DNA of 64,000 nt from Streptomyces sp. MUM 203J (GCF_022414595.1 NZ_JADWYO010000019.1:1-64000); one strand, 5' to 3'; counted from the first letter of the stretch, positions 40,286-48,588 are shown. The notes: generated from the sequence alone by a model not told the origin. Made by a program: numbers and translations.

Positions 40286-41874
40286 GGCAGCAACTCCTCC
40301 CCGGTCAGCGCCCAGTAGGCGGCGCTCATCTTGGCCAGCGTCTCCCGCCACTCCCCGGCAGGCTCGGAGTCGGCCACCACACCCGCCGAGGCCTGGGTGG
40401 TGAAACGGCCGTGCCCGTCGTGGACGGCGGTGCGGATGCACAGGGCGAGCACGGCGTAGCCGCGTACGTCGACCAGGCCCAGGGCCCCCGCGTAGATGCC
40501 CCGGGGGTCGTCCTCGATGTCGTTGATGATCTCCATGGCCCGCACCTTCGGGGCGCCGGTCATGGTCCCGGCGGGGAAGGTCGCACGGATCGAGTCCCAG
40601 ACGTCCGGCCCGTCGCCGCCGCGCCCGGACACGGTGCCGGACACGGTCGACACCAGATGGTGGACGTACGCGAAGGGCTCGACCTCCATCATCGTGTCGA
40701 CCGACAGGGTGCCCGGCTCGCACACCCGCCCGATGTCGTTACGGCACAGGTCGACGAGCATCACGTGCTCGGCCTGCTCCTTGGCGCTGGCCCGCAGCTC
40801 GGCCACCCGCCGGGCGTCCTCCTCCGGATCGGCGGCGCGGGGCGTGGTCCCCGCGATCGGCCGCATGACGATCCGGCCGTCCTCGATGCGCAGGAACAGT
40901 TCGGGGCTGGCCCCGATCACCGTGTGCCCGGCCCAGGGGACCAGGTACATGTACGGGGAGGGGTTGCGGTGCCGCAGCCGGCGGTAGGCCTGGAACGGCG
41001 TCAGGTCGGACTCGACGTCGATGCGGTGACCGATCTGGATCTGGTAGCTGTCGCCCACCCCGATGTGGCGCAGGCAGCGCTCCACCCGCTCGGCGAAGGT
41101 CGCCTCGTCGACGTTGTCCCGCACGGACCGGGGCGCGGGCGCCGCGGGCGGCTCCGCCGGGCCGGGCTCCCCGGTCACCGCGGCTGCCAGGGCCTCGCCC
41201 GGCGGGCGCCCGGTGTCCGGCGGCAGCAGGTCACCGGAGGCGGCGAGATGCCGGACGGCGCCGCTGTCCAGGTCGTACCAGACGGTGTCGCGGAACAGCG
41301 CGAGCGTGCAGCGCGGCAGGTCCGACTCCCGCTGGGACTGGGGGAGTTCCTCGATGTCCCAGGCGGCTTCGTAGGCCAGCGTGGTGAGGAAGCCGAAGGC
41401 GAAGGTGGAGGCAGGCAGTTCGGTGTCGACACTGAAGGCGCCCTGCACCGTGCGCAGCATCCGCCAGGTGTCACGGACGCGCGGAGCCGCCCACACCCGT
41501 ACGCCGCCGTCCTCGGCCGCCGGGGCGGAGCCCCCCGCCGCCTCGGTGACGAACCCGGCGAGGGCCTCGCCCAGCGGGCCGGGTGCGGTCAGCTCCACGC
41601 GGTCCGCGTAGAGCCGCAGTTCGGCCAGACGGCCCCAGCCGACGGCGGCGGAGTGCCGGTCCTGGGCGGGCCCGTCGAGGCTCTCGAAGAGGTACAGGTC
41701 GTCGTCGGCCCGCTCACGGGCGAGGGCTTCGTAGACCCGCACAGGATCGCTGGGCGGCAGTTCGACGGCATCGACCCGCACTCGGATCGAGCCGGGCTCG
41801 GCAGGCGGCTCCCCCACAGCCCCGGGCACCCCCGAGACGGAGAACTCCGCCATCACATCCGGCATCAAGGACAC
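40282..41874 (-). CDS. trpE: anthranilate synthase component I (TrpE-like)
   Basis: This 530-residue chorismate-utilising enzyme converts chorismate plus ammonia to anthranilate. The C-terminal synthase domain holds NPSPYMYLV, PIAGTTPRA, EHVMLVDLCRNDIGRV, YVHHLVSTVSGTV, TFPAGTMTGAPK and CIRTAV. The alanine in PIAGT is diagnostic: aminodeoxychorismate synthases (PabB) have Lys there. The N-terminal 230 residues are divergent and Glu/Asp-rich. It is the first gene of the minus-strand set, divergent from the MocR gene. The start could be the ATG at 41874 or one at codons 4 or 8. Confidence 0.9.
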   Translation of the reverse strand: MSLMPDVMAEFSVSGVPGAVGEPPAEPGSIRVRVDAVELPPSDPVRVYEALARERADDDLYLFESLDGPAQDRHSAAVGWGRLAELRLYADRVELTAPGPLGEALAGFVTEAAGGSAPAAEDGGVRVWAAPRVRDTWRMLRTVQGAFSVDTELPASTFAFGFLTTLAYEAAWDIEELPQSQRESDLPRCTLALFRDTVWYDLDSGAVRHLAASGDLLPPDTGRPPGEALAAAVTGEPGPAEPPAAPAPRSVRDNVDEATFAERVERCLRHIGVGDSYQIQIGHRIDVESDLTPFQAYRRLRHRNPSPYMYLVPWAGHTVIGASPELFLRIEDGRIVMRPIAGTTPRAADPEEDARRVAELRASAKEQAEHVMLVDLCRNDIGRVCEPGTLSVDTMMEVEPFAYVHHLVSTVSGTVSGRGGDGPDVWDSIRATFPAGTMTGAPKVRAMEIINDIEDDPRGIYAGALGLVDVRGYAVLALCIRTAVHDGHGRFTTQASAGVVADSEPAGEWRETLAKMSAAYWALTGEELLP

Positions 41875-42134
41875 GGAACGAACCTTCCCGGCGCACCCGG
41901 CTCACGGCCGGGTCCCCCTCCCCCAGTGGGCGGGTCGGTGGCCCGCCGCACAACAGATCCACGTGGGGCCGTGCCGCTCCCTTGCGGCTCCCCCGGCCCT
42001 GACCGACCACGACGACCTACCCCCGTCAAGAGGCGCATCTGGTCGAATAGTTACGCGAATGTCCGTACGAAGTGACTTCATCAAACGGGGAAGTTCTTCG
42101 TCCATGCCACTTCGCCGGCCGAAAAGGAGACCAC
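41875..42134. promoter_or_regulatory. divergent promoter region of the gene set and its MocR regulator
   Basis: 260 bp between the TrpE-like gene (minus) and the MocR gene (plus). It contains a perfect odd palindrome GAAGTGACTTC at 42069-42079 and a nearby GTTACGCGAATG. The AT-richer stretch 42040-42110 is where promoters and the MocR operator are most likely. No exact -35/-10 pair is assigned. Confidence 0.45.
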
Positions 42135-43553
42135 TTGTCCTGGCACCTCGCCCTCACTGTGGACCGCACGGCACGGCTGCCGCTGGCCGCGCAGATACGG
42201 GGCTCGCTGCGGAAGCTCATCGAGGACGGGACACTGCGTCCCGGCTCGCGCATCCCGTCGAGCAGGCAGCTCGCGAGCGACCTCGGCGTGGCCAGGAGCG
42301 TGGTGGTGGAGGCGTACGAACAGCTCGCCGCCGAGGGCTACCTGGTGACCCGGCGCGGCTCGGGAACCCGGGTCGCGCAGGGCACCCAGCCCTCGCCCGG
42401 CCCCGCGTCCTCCCTGCTCCCCGCCCCCGTGGACGTCCCCGCGGGCACCTGGGACCTGCGCACCGGCACCTCCGACACCGCGGCGTTCCCCCGGCAGGAC
42501 TGGATCCGCTCGGTCACCGCTGTGCTGGCGGACGCGGGCCGCGCCGAGCTGGGCTACTCACCGCCCAGCGGGGTACCGCTGGCCCGGCACGTCCTGGTCG
42601 GCTATCTGGGCCGGGTGCGCGGGGTGCGCACCCGGCCGGAGAGCCTCATGATCACGGCGGGTTTCGCCCAGGGACTCGCGATGCTGTGCAAGGTGCTGCG
42701 GGAGCGCGGCCATGACGCGCTGGCCGTGGAGGACCCCGGGCACCCGGGCGAGTGGGAGTTCATCGCGGGCGCCGGGCTGCGCCCGGTGGGCATCCCGGTG
42801 GACGAGGACGGGATGCGGGTGGACCTGCTGCCGGAGAGCGGGGCCCGCGCGGTGCTCACGACGCCCGGCAACCAGTTCCCGACCGGTGTCCGGCTGAGCC
42901 CGGAGCGGAGGGAGCGGCTGGTGGCGTGGGCACGGGCCGTGGACGGCTATGTGGTGGAGGACGACTTCGACAGCGCGTACCTGAACCGCGCCGACCGGGT
43001 GCCCGCGTTGCAGAGCCTGGCGCCGGACCGGGTCGTGTACGCGGGCAGCGCGAGCAAGGTGCTGGCCCCGGCGCTGCGGCTGGGCTGGCTGGCGGCCCCG
43101 TCCGAACTGATGGCGTCGATCGAGTACGCGCGGGTGGGCTGGGACATCGGCTGCTCCGGGATCGAGCAGCTCGCGTTCGCGCACTTCATCTCGACGGGTG
43201 CGTACGAACGCCACCAGCGCAGGCTGCGCACGGAGTTCGGCCGCCGCCGGGAGACCGTCCGGGCCGAGGTGCCGGTCCACCTCCCGGGCGCCGAGGTCCT
43301 CGGCGGCGACAGCGGCCTCCAGGCGTACGTCCGTCTCCCGCCCGGCACCGACGAGGACGCCCTGGTCCGCAGCGCCCGCGGCCGCTCCGTGCTGGTACGC
43401 GGCGGCACCTTCTACACCCTCACCGACGACACCCTGGCCCCCCGGACCCGCCCGCCCGCGATCGTCCTCAGCTACGCGGGCACACCCCCGGACTCCCTCC
43501 GCGCGGCCCTGAGCACCCTGGGCGCGTGCTACCGCGAGGAGCAGGGCGGTTGA
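42135..43553 (+). CDS. MocR-type regulator, likely controlling the gene set
   Basis: This roughly 472-residue GntR-HTH/aminotransferase fusion has its winged helix at about 15-80 (LRPGSRIPSSRQLASDLGVA). PLP-domain landmarks are EDPGHPGEWEF, TPGNQFPTGV, VEDDFDSAYL and the PLP lysine in GSASKVLAPALRLGWL. I place the start at TTG 42135, because AAAGGAG lies just upstream and the homology begins there; an ATG at 42072 would be in the promoter region. Divergent orientation from the first biosynthetic gene is the classical arrangement for a pathway regulator sensing an amino-acid-like ligand. Confidence 0.87.
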   Translation: MSWHLALTVDRTARLPLAAQIRGSLRKLIEDGTLRPGSRIPSSRQLASDLGVARSVVVEAYEQLAAEGYLVTRRGSGTRVAQGTQPSPGPASSLLPAPVDVPAGTWDLRTGTSDTAAFPRQDWIRSVTAVLADAGRAELGYSPPSGVPLARHVLVGYLGRVRGVRTRPESLMITAGFAQGLAMLCKVLRERGHDALAVEDPGHPGEWEFIAGAGLRPVGIPVDEDGMRVDLLPESGARAVLTTPGNQFPTGVRLSPERRERLVAWARAVDGYVVEDDFDSAYLNRADRVPALQSLAPDRVVYAGSASKVLAPALRLGWLAAPSELMASIEYARVGWDIGCSGIEQLAFAHFISTGAYERHQRRLRTEFGRRRETVRAEVPVHLPGAEVLGGDSGLQAYVRLPPGTDEDALVRSARGRSVLVRGGTFYTLTDDTLAPRTRPPAIVLSYAGTPPDSLRAALSTLGACYREEQGG

Positions 43554-43626
43554 GCCCGCCGCACGCGAGGCTCCGTGCCGACCGGGCGGCGCACCCGGTC
43601 CGCCGTCACCTGCGATGCTTGCGGTC

Positions 43627-44784
43627 ATGACAACCGCGTCCCCACCGCCCTCCGAGCTGCCCTACCACCGCATGGCCCGGGTCACGGACCGCCACAGCTG
43701 GTGGCGCCCGCCGCTCGGCACCCTGCTGGTGTTCGGCGGCTGGATCCCGGCCATGCTGGTCCTGGTCGTCGGCGCCGAGATAGCCGGCCTGCTGGCCGGC
43801 CTCCCGCAGCTGCCGGACGACGAAGGCACGGACTTCGGCCCGGTGGTGTCGACGGCACTGGACCTGCTGGTCATCGCGATCGCGCTGCCGCTGGTGCTGC
43901 TGGCAGTCCGGTGGGTGGGCGCCCGGCCCGCGGGCACGGTGTCGTCGGTCACGGGGCGGCTGCGGGTCGGCTGGCTGGGCCGGTGCCTGATGGCCGCGGC
44001 GGCGGTGCAGGCGCTGTCCACGACGGTCATGCTGCTGCTCCCGGCCGGCGAGACAGCCGAGGATGCCCCGGCCGACGTGTGGGTGGGCTGGGGCCCGTAC
44101 GCGGCCTCGCTCACGATGCTGATCCTCCTGGTCCCGCTCCAGGCCGCGGCGGAGGAGTACGTGTGCCGGGGCTGGCTGTTCCAGGCGGTCGGCCAGTTCC
44201 TGCGCTCCCCGTGGCTGGCGACGCTCCCCCAGGCGCTGGTGTTCGCGGCACTGCACGGCTGGGGCACGGTGTGGGGCTTCGTCGACCTGCTGGTCTTCGG
44301 CGTGGTCGTCGGCATGCTGTCGGTCCGTACCGGCGGCCTGGAGGCGGCGATCTCGCTGCACGTGGTGAACAACCTGGTCGCGTTCGGCTTCACCGCGGCG
44401 TTCGTCGACGGCCTGCTGTCCGAGGAGACGGCGGCGGACATGCCGTGGGAGATGGCCGTCGTGGACATCGTGTCCATCCTGCTCTACGCCGCGCTCATCC
44501 TGTGGCTGACCCCGAGGGGCCCCCGCCCTCCGGAGCGCCTCTCCCCTCTGCCGGTCACTCCGGCGGCCCTCCCGACGCCCCCGTACCCGTACGCCCACGC
44601 CGCCCCGCCCGCGTACGGCCCCTACGGCGCGGTGCCGCCGCCCCACGGCCCGTACGGCGCGGTGCCGCCACCGCACGGCCCCTACGGCGCGGTGCCGCCA
44701 CCGCACAGCGCCGTACCGCCCACGCCTGGAGGGACGCTACCGGCGGGGCAGGAGGGGCAGGAGGACGCCAGGTTGACGCGGTGA
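43627..44784 (+). CDS. CPBP-family intramembrane metalloprotease with repeat tail
   Basis: This is a roughly 385-residue polytopic membrane protein. The CPBP (Abi/Rce1-like) motifs are QAAAEEYVCRGW (EExxxR), ALVFAALHGWG and LHVVNNLVAF, giving the Glu/Glu/His/His active site in the membrane. About eight hydrophobic segments are followed by a cytoplasmic or exposed Pro/Gly/Tyr-rich tail (after about residue 298) containing three perfect 10-residue repeats GPYGAVPPPH. The ATG at 43627 is preferred to one four codons upstream. Substrates in actinomycetes are unknown. Confidence 0.88.
   Translation: MTTASPPPSELPYHRMARVTDRHSWWRPPLGTLLVFGGWIPAMLVLVVGAEIAGLLAGLPQLPDDEGTDFGPVVSTALDLLVIAIALPLVLLAVRWVGARPAGTVSSVTGRLRVGWLGRCLMAAAAVQALSTTVMLLLPAGETAEDAPADVWVGWGPYAASLTMLILLVPLQAAAEEYVCRGWLFQAVGQFLRSPWLATLPQALVFAALHGWGTVWGFVDLLVFGVVVGMLSVRTGGLEAAISLHVVNNLVAFGFTAAFVDGLLSEETAADMPWEMAVVDIVSILLYAALILWLTPRGPRPPERLSPLPVTPAALPTPPYPYAHAAPPAYGPYGAVPPPHGPYGAVPPPHGPYGAVPPPHSAVPPTPGGTLPAGQEGQEDARLTR
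44617..44706 (+). repeat. three tandem 30-bp repeats coding GPYGAVPPPH
   Basis: Units begin at 44617, 44647 and 44677, differing only at silent positions. They encode the tail of the CPBP protein and are a likely site of copy-number variation. Confidence 0.85.
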
Positions 44785-44856
44785 CAGGGGCGTGGCTCCG
44801 AGGAGGCGAGAGGTCTCAGCCGTCGCACCTGCCTCCGCTGCCTCCACGCTCCGCAG

Positions 44857-45402
44857 CTACGGGTGGTAGAGGGCCTCGGCACGTGCCGTGTCGACGGCCC
44901 CGTCCTCCGCCGCGAGACGCAGGAAGTACCGCACCTGCCATGCCTGAGTGCTGCCCGCCTGACGACTCGCCGTGGTGACCCACGGCGGGTAGACCCGGAA
45001 GCCCCGCTTCCCACCGGAGCCGTTCCGGGACATGACGCCGCGCTCGCACAGCGCCTCCCGCGGGAACACGAACTGCCCGAAGTGCCCGCCGTCCCCGCTG
45101 TCGCGGCTGCTGACGACCACGAGGTCGATGCCGTCCCCGGCGTCGAAGGGCCGGATCGGTCCCGCCTCGGACCGCTGCCACACCGTCACGAACTGCCCGG
45201 CCTTCGCCGGCGTGGTCCTGGCGACGCGGAACCTGACCGCCAGCCCGTCGAGCGTGAACCCGTGCGCCGCGTACTCGGCGCCCTCCGGTTCGGGCACCGG
45301 CCGCGAGCAGGCGAACCCGCCGGGCCCGTACACGAGCGTCCACGCCGCCAGCAGGTCTTCGTGAAGCCCCGCCCAGGGCTGGTCAGCCGCCATGCGCCCC
45401 AT
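44857..45402 (-). CDS. MepB-family protein
   Basis: This 181-residue soluble protein resembles MepB, known next to the mepRA multidrug locus of Staphylococcus and common as a single gene in actinomycetes. Recognisable parts are FTLDGLAVRFRVARTTPAKAG, GQFVTVWQRSEAGPI and HFGQFVFPREAL, with GKRGFRVYPPW near the end. The fold suggests an EVE/PUA-like or nuclease-related domain, but its activity is not established. Start ATG 45402 (or 45393). Confidence 0.75.
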   Translation of the reverse strand: MGRMAADQPWAGLHEDLLAAWTLVYGPGGFACSRPVPEPEGAEYAAHGFTLDGLAVRFRVARTTPAKAGQFVTVWQRSEAGPIRPFDAGDGIDLVVVSSRDSGDGGHFGQFVFPREALCERGVMSRNGSGGKRGFRVYPPWVTTASRQAGSTQAWQVRYFLRLAAEDGAVDTARAEALYHP

Positions 45403-45438
45403 GGTGCCACCACGCCACGCGGCAGGGCCCGGCTGCCG

Positions 45439-45633
45439 CTACCGCCGCCCCGTCTTCAGCGCCGCGACGAACGGCGCCCAGGCACGGGCCGTGACCGTGA
45501 CCACCGAGCCACCCGGAACCTTGCTGTCCCGGACCGGGACAACGCCGGGGACATCGTCGGCAACCTCGACGCAATCGCCGCCGTCGCCGTTGCTGTAGCT
45601 GCTCTTACGCCAGCGAGGCGCGCCCGTTGTCAC
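45439..45633 (-). CDS. DUF397 small protein, copy 1
   Basis: This 64-residue DUF397 protein has the hallmark WRKSSYSNGDGGDCVEVADD and ends WAPFVAALKTGRR. In Streptomyces such proteins are partners of WhiJ-type XRE regulators and modulate their DNA binding. It overlaps the second copy by 4 bp (ATGA) and follows the regulator in one transcript. Confidence 0.9.
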   Translation of the reverse strand: MTTGAPRWRKSSYSNGDGGDCVEVADDVPGVVPVRDSKVPGGSVVTVTARAWAPFVAALKTGRR

Positions 45634-45839
45634 CGCCGCCCCGTCTTCAGCGCCGCGACGAACGGCGCCCAGGCACGGGCCGTGACGGTGACCACCGAGC
45701 CACCCGGGACCTTGCTGTCCCGGACCGGGACAACGTCGGGGACATCGTCAGCAACCTCGACGCAGTTGCCGCCGTCGCCGTTGCTGTAGCTGCTCTTACG
45801 CCAAAGGGCGCCCTTCAACCCATCGAGGTTGCTTGCCAT
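45630..45839 (-). CDS. DUF397 small protein, copy 2
   Basis: This 69-residue protein is nearly identical to copy 1 from WRKSSYSNGDGG onward, also at the DNA level, showing a recent tandem duplication with 191-base period. Its ATG lies within the last 44 bases of the XRE regulator gene, so translation is coupled. One of the two may be free to specialise: the GGN/GGD and PD/PG differences are the only changes in the shared part. Confidence 0.9.
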   Translation of the reverse strand: MASNLDGLKGALWRKSSYSNGDGGNCVEVADDVPDVVPVRDSKVPGGSVVTVTARAWAPFVAALKTGRR

Positions 45840-46677
45840 TTCGGTAGTCCTCAGACGCTTGTTCGATCATGGCGAGGGACGCCTCCGGTGCCAACGCGGC
45901 AGCCCTGAGCCGATCGTATGCCCTGCGGTACCGCTTCACGAGGCCCGGGTCGTCCAGGATCTGGCCGTGATACGGGCCCTCCGTATAGACGAAGGGCGGC
46001 TCGTCGTCGAACTCCATGAACGTCAGCGACATCGCCGTGAAAGGATGCGTCGCCGCGTTCCACGGGAGGACTTGCAGAACAACCCGTCGCCGCTGCGCCA
46101 GGGTCGCGATGTGGTCCAACTGTGCGGCCATGTCCTCTGGAGCCACCAGTGGGTGCCACACCTGGGACTCATGGAAGATCACCCAGTACTCCGGCCTCTT
46201 GCAGTCGTCGAAGAGGCGGGCCCGCGCCAGCCGGTCACGGATCTTCGCCCCCACCTCCTCTTCGAGGTTCAGAGGATGCGTGGCGTGGATGATCGCCCGT
46301 GCATAGGTCGCGGTCTGGAGGAGTCCTGGGATTAGGGCGCAGGCCCACTCCTCGATCACCCGTGCCCGCGTCTCCGCCTCCGCGATCGGCGCGAAGTACG
46401 ACGCGTGGGCGCCCTGTCTGGCCTTCCGCACGTCCTCGCAGCAACGCTCGAAGTAGCCGTCCGTCTTGAGGGCCTGGTCCACGTGGCGGGCCAGGTCCAC
46501 CGGCATGCGGCGGTTGCCGCGTTCGATCTCGCTCAGGTACGTGACCCCGTAGAAGCTGCCCTCCACAAGCTGTGCCAGTGAAAGGCCTGCCTTCTCCCGC
46601 TGGAACCTCAACTCCTTTCCGTAGAAGCACGGAACGCTCCGCCACCCGTCGATGTCATACCGCTTCCCCTGCCCCAT
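45796..46677 (-). CDS. XRE regulator with DUF5753 domain (WhiJ-like)
   Basis: This 293-residue DNA-binding protein has an N-terminal HTH_XRE (LRFQREKAGLSLAQLVEGSF, YLSEIERGNRRMP). The C-terminal ligand-sensing DUF5753 domain has VIEEWACALIPGLLQTATYA, WVIFHESQVWHPL and VVLQVLPWNAATHPF. With the two DUF397 genes downstream it makes the WhiJ/AbaA-type module that influences development and antibiotic production in Streptomyces. Start ATG 46677; an upstream extension is not homologous. Confidence 0.92.
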   Translation of the reverse strand: MGQGKRYDIDGWRSVPCFYGKELRFQREKAGLSLAQLVEGSFYGVTYLSEIERGNRRMPVDLARHVDQALKTDGYFERCCEDVRKARQGAHASYFAPIAEAETRARVIEEWACALIPGLLQTATYARAIIHATHPLNLEEEVGAKIRDRLARARLFDDCKRPEYWVIFHESQVWHPLVAPEDMAAQLDHIATLAQRRRVVLQVLPWNAATHPFTAMSLTFMEFDDEPPFVYTEGPYHGQILDDPGLVKRYRRAYDRLRAAALAPEASLAMIEQASEDYRNGKQPRWVEGRPLA

Positions 46678-46792
46678 GGGTGACCGCCTTTCACACCTGG
46701 CGCCGTGTCGCCGAAACCCCTTTTCACGGTACGCCCCGTCACGCCACCGTGTGACCGGTTCGTCACTCAACGCACAGAAGGGATGAAGGCCC

Positions 46793-47041
46793 ATGGACAA
46801 GGCCAAGGACACGGAACGGGAGCTGGACCGGGAGGCGGGCATCCTCGTCAACCAGCTCCGGATCACCCTCGGTTCGCTCGGTGTCAAGTTGCCTTCGCTC
46901 GGGCGGGACTTCGGGATGCCGCCGCTGATCGTGCTCGGGAACTGCAACCTCGCCACCGCCCGCGCACTGCTCGACGTGCTGCGGGAGGTCCCGGAGCGGC
47001 GGCCGGCGGGCCTCGGCGCGGTCGCGCGGGCCGCCGAGTAG
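46793..47041 (+). CDS. small conserved hypothetical protein
   Basis: This 82-residue, mixed-charge protein is divergent from the XRE regulator. Coding is supported by codon bias and a plausible ATG at 46793 behind GAAGGGATGAAGG. The N-terminal half is helical and acidic (MDKAKDTERELDREAG); the middle is hydrophobic (MPPLIVLGNCNLATARALLD). No signal peptide or known domain. Proteins beside WhiJ/DUF397 pairs are sometimes part of the same switch; this is only a positional hint. Confidence 0.55.
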   Translation: MDKAKDTERELDREAGILVNQLRITLGSLGVKLPSLGRDFGMPPLIVLGNCNLATARALLDVLREVPERRPAGLGAVARAAE

Positions 47042-47113
47042 GGCCGGCGCGTCATTCTGCGGCCGGGCCGGAACAGTCCGGCCGCAGACGCGACTCTGGT
47101 TGGATGACGGTCC

Positions 47114-47578
47114 ATGGACGCGATACTGACCAGCGTCATCGCCGTGCTCGGGACCCTGTTGGGCTCGGCCCTGACGCACGTCTTCCAGCAGCGCACCGCT
47201 CTGCGCGCCGAGCAGAGCAGCCGTGAGGCGCACCTGCGGCAGGAGCGGCTCGACGTGTACGGCACGTACGCCGCGCAGCTCGTGGAGTTCCGTCAGGCCA
47301 TGGTCCACCACTGGATCTGCGTGCACGAGGGCCGCGACGCCGACGACGAGGTCTCCCTGCGCAGGCGCTCGTACGAGCTGCGCGCCGGCGCCCAGCAGGC
47401 CCTGTTCCAGCTTCAGCTGATCACGGACGCGCCGGAGGTCAACACCGCCGCGGCGGAGGCCTTCAGGGCGATCGGCAAGCTCAACCGCGCGACGGACCGC
47501 GCGGACCTCGACACCCGGCGGGAGTCGGCCAGGGACCTGATCGACACCTTCGTCGTGACGGCCCGCCGCCACGTCTGA
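47114..47578 (+). CDS. membrane-anchored hypothetical protein
   Basis: This 154-residue protein has an N-terminal hydrophobic segment (AILTSVIAVLGTLLGSALTH), then a long, Arg/Glu-rich helical region that may form a coiled coil (AEQSSREAHLRQERLDVYG, ADRADLDTRRESARDLID). It looks like a single-pass protein with a cytoplasmic helical bundle. ATG 47114. No family recognised. Confidence 0.6.
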   Translation: MDAILTSVIAVLGTLLGSALTHVFQQRTALRAEQSSREAHLRQERLDVYGTYAAQLVEFRQAMVHHWICVHEGRDADDEVSLRRRSYELRAGAQQALFQLQLITDAPEVNTAAAEAFRAIGKLNRATDRADLDTRRESARDLIDTFVVTARRHV

Positions 47579-47676
47579 CCGCCGTTCCGGCCGTACGCGT
47601 CCGCCGAAGGCCGCAAGGCGCCGCATCCGCACAGGTTCGTGACCGCTCGGTGATCCCGGCTTGTCACGATCCAGGG

Positions 47677-48366
47677 ATGGCGCGAACAACGAGACCGCGG
47701 GTGCGGCGACGCCGGATCGTCCGCACAGTGGCTGTGCTGGCGGGCCTGGCCGCCGCGGGATGGTACGGCTACACGCAGCTGACCCTGACCGGCATGTCGC
47801 GGAGCTGGGCGGTCGACGCGGCGAGCCGCACGGCGGAGGCGGAGAGCGAACACCGCCTGGAGGAGATCGTCGACGGTCTGCCCGGCGTCTCGCGGCAGCT
47901 CGGCGCCTCGGCCACGGACCACTGCCGTCGTCACGTCCCCTTCGAGGGGGAGTCCGCGGGCCCGCTGGGCTGCCAGTGGCGGATGGACCGGTACGTCGTC
48001 CTCGACGGGGACACCCGGACGGCCGGTGAGGCATGGGCGAAGGCCCTGGGCGAGGACCGGTGGACCGGCGCACGGGCGCCGTTCCCCGCCGACTACGCCG
48101 CCACCTCCGAGCGGTACGAGTACCGCGACCCGAAGACGCGCGACAGCCTTGTCGTCACCATCGTCGAGGACAGCCGTGAGCTTCATGTCATCGACGACCC
48201 GCGCTTCATCGAGCCCTGGGAGGAGTACCGGCGCGAGCAGCGGAGCTTCACCGGCCGGAAGGCAGCCGAGCACGTCGTGTCAGAAGGCGGACGCGTCGCG
48301 AGGATCTCGTTCGTGCGCGCCTACTACGGGCAGGAGGGCAGCGCCCCCTTCGGACCGAAGCTCTGA
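47677..48366 (+). CDS. single-pass membrane or secreted hypothetical protein
   Basis: This roughly 229-residue protein has a basic start (MARTTRPRVRRRR), a hydrophobic segment (TVAVLAGLAAAGWYGYT) and an extracytoplasmic remainder with two cysteines (DHCRRH, LGCQWRM), possibly a disulfide. The N-terminus is consistent with an anchor rather than a cleaved signal. I prefer ATG 47677. Its end overlaps the convergent DUF2283 gene by 43 bp. No function can be assigned. Confidence 0.6.
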   Translation: MARTTRPRVRRRRIVRTVAVLAGLAAAGWYGYTQLTLTGMSRSWAVDAASRTAEAESEHRLEEIVDGLPGVSRQLGASATDHCRRHVPFEGESAGPLGCQWRMDRYVVLDGDTRTAGEAWAKALGEDRWTGARAPFPADYAATSERYEYRDPKTRDSLVVTIVEDSRELHVIDDPRFIEPWEEYRREQRSFTGRKAAEHVVSEGGRVARISFVRAYYGQEGSAPFGPKL

Positions 48367-48584
48367 CGGGCCTCGCCCCCGGCCAGGAGTTCGGCCGGGA
48401 GGGCGGCTCGGGCGCCGAGGACCTCGATGCCGAGCAGTTGCCCCGACGCGTCGAAGTCGAGCGTCAGTTCCGCCTCGACGCCCGGGGCGCCGACCGTGAC
48501 CTGACTCACGGCCGCCCCGTCCTCGATGCCCGGGACAAGGGAGACGTACGCGACGTCGTTCTCCCTGTCGTACTCGATCTGCAT
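48324..48584 (-). CDS. DUF2283 protein
   Basis: This 86-residue protein matches the DUF2283 pattern: MQIEYDRENDVAYVSL at the start, then ELTLDFDASGQLLGIEVLGA. Members are small beta-rich proteins of unknown role, sometimes beside toxin-antitoxin genes; none is seen here. It starts at ATG 48584, five bases past the stop of the DUF2079 gene, so the two are probably co-transcribed. Confidence 0.8.
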   Translation of the reverse strand: MQIEYDRENDVAYVSLVPGIEDGAAVSQVTVGAPGVEAELTLDFDASGQLLGIEVLGARAALPAELLAGGEARQSFGPKGALPSCP

Positions 48585-48588
48585 GGTC

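Noticed and set aside
39680..41874. Reading the TrpE/TrpG pair as PabB/PabA (aminodeoxychorismate) and the set as a stravidin/amiclenomycin cluster
   Set aside because: The synthase has PIAGT and NPSPYM, typical of anthranilate synthase, and no one-carbon chain-extension enzymes or streptavidin gene are in the window.
44617..44706. Regular 30-bp repeats as a CRISPR array
   Set aside because: There are no spacers; the repeats are in frame and code for a protein tail.
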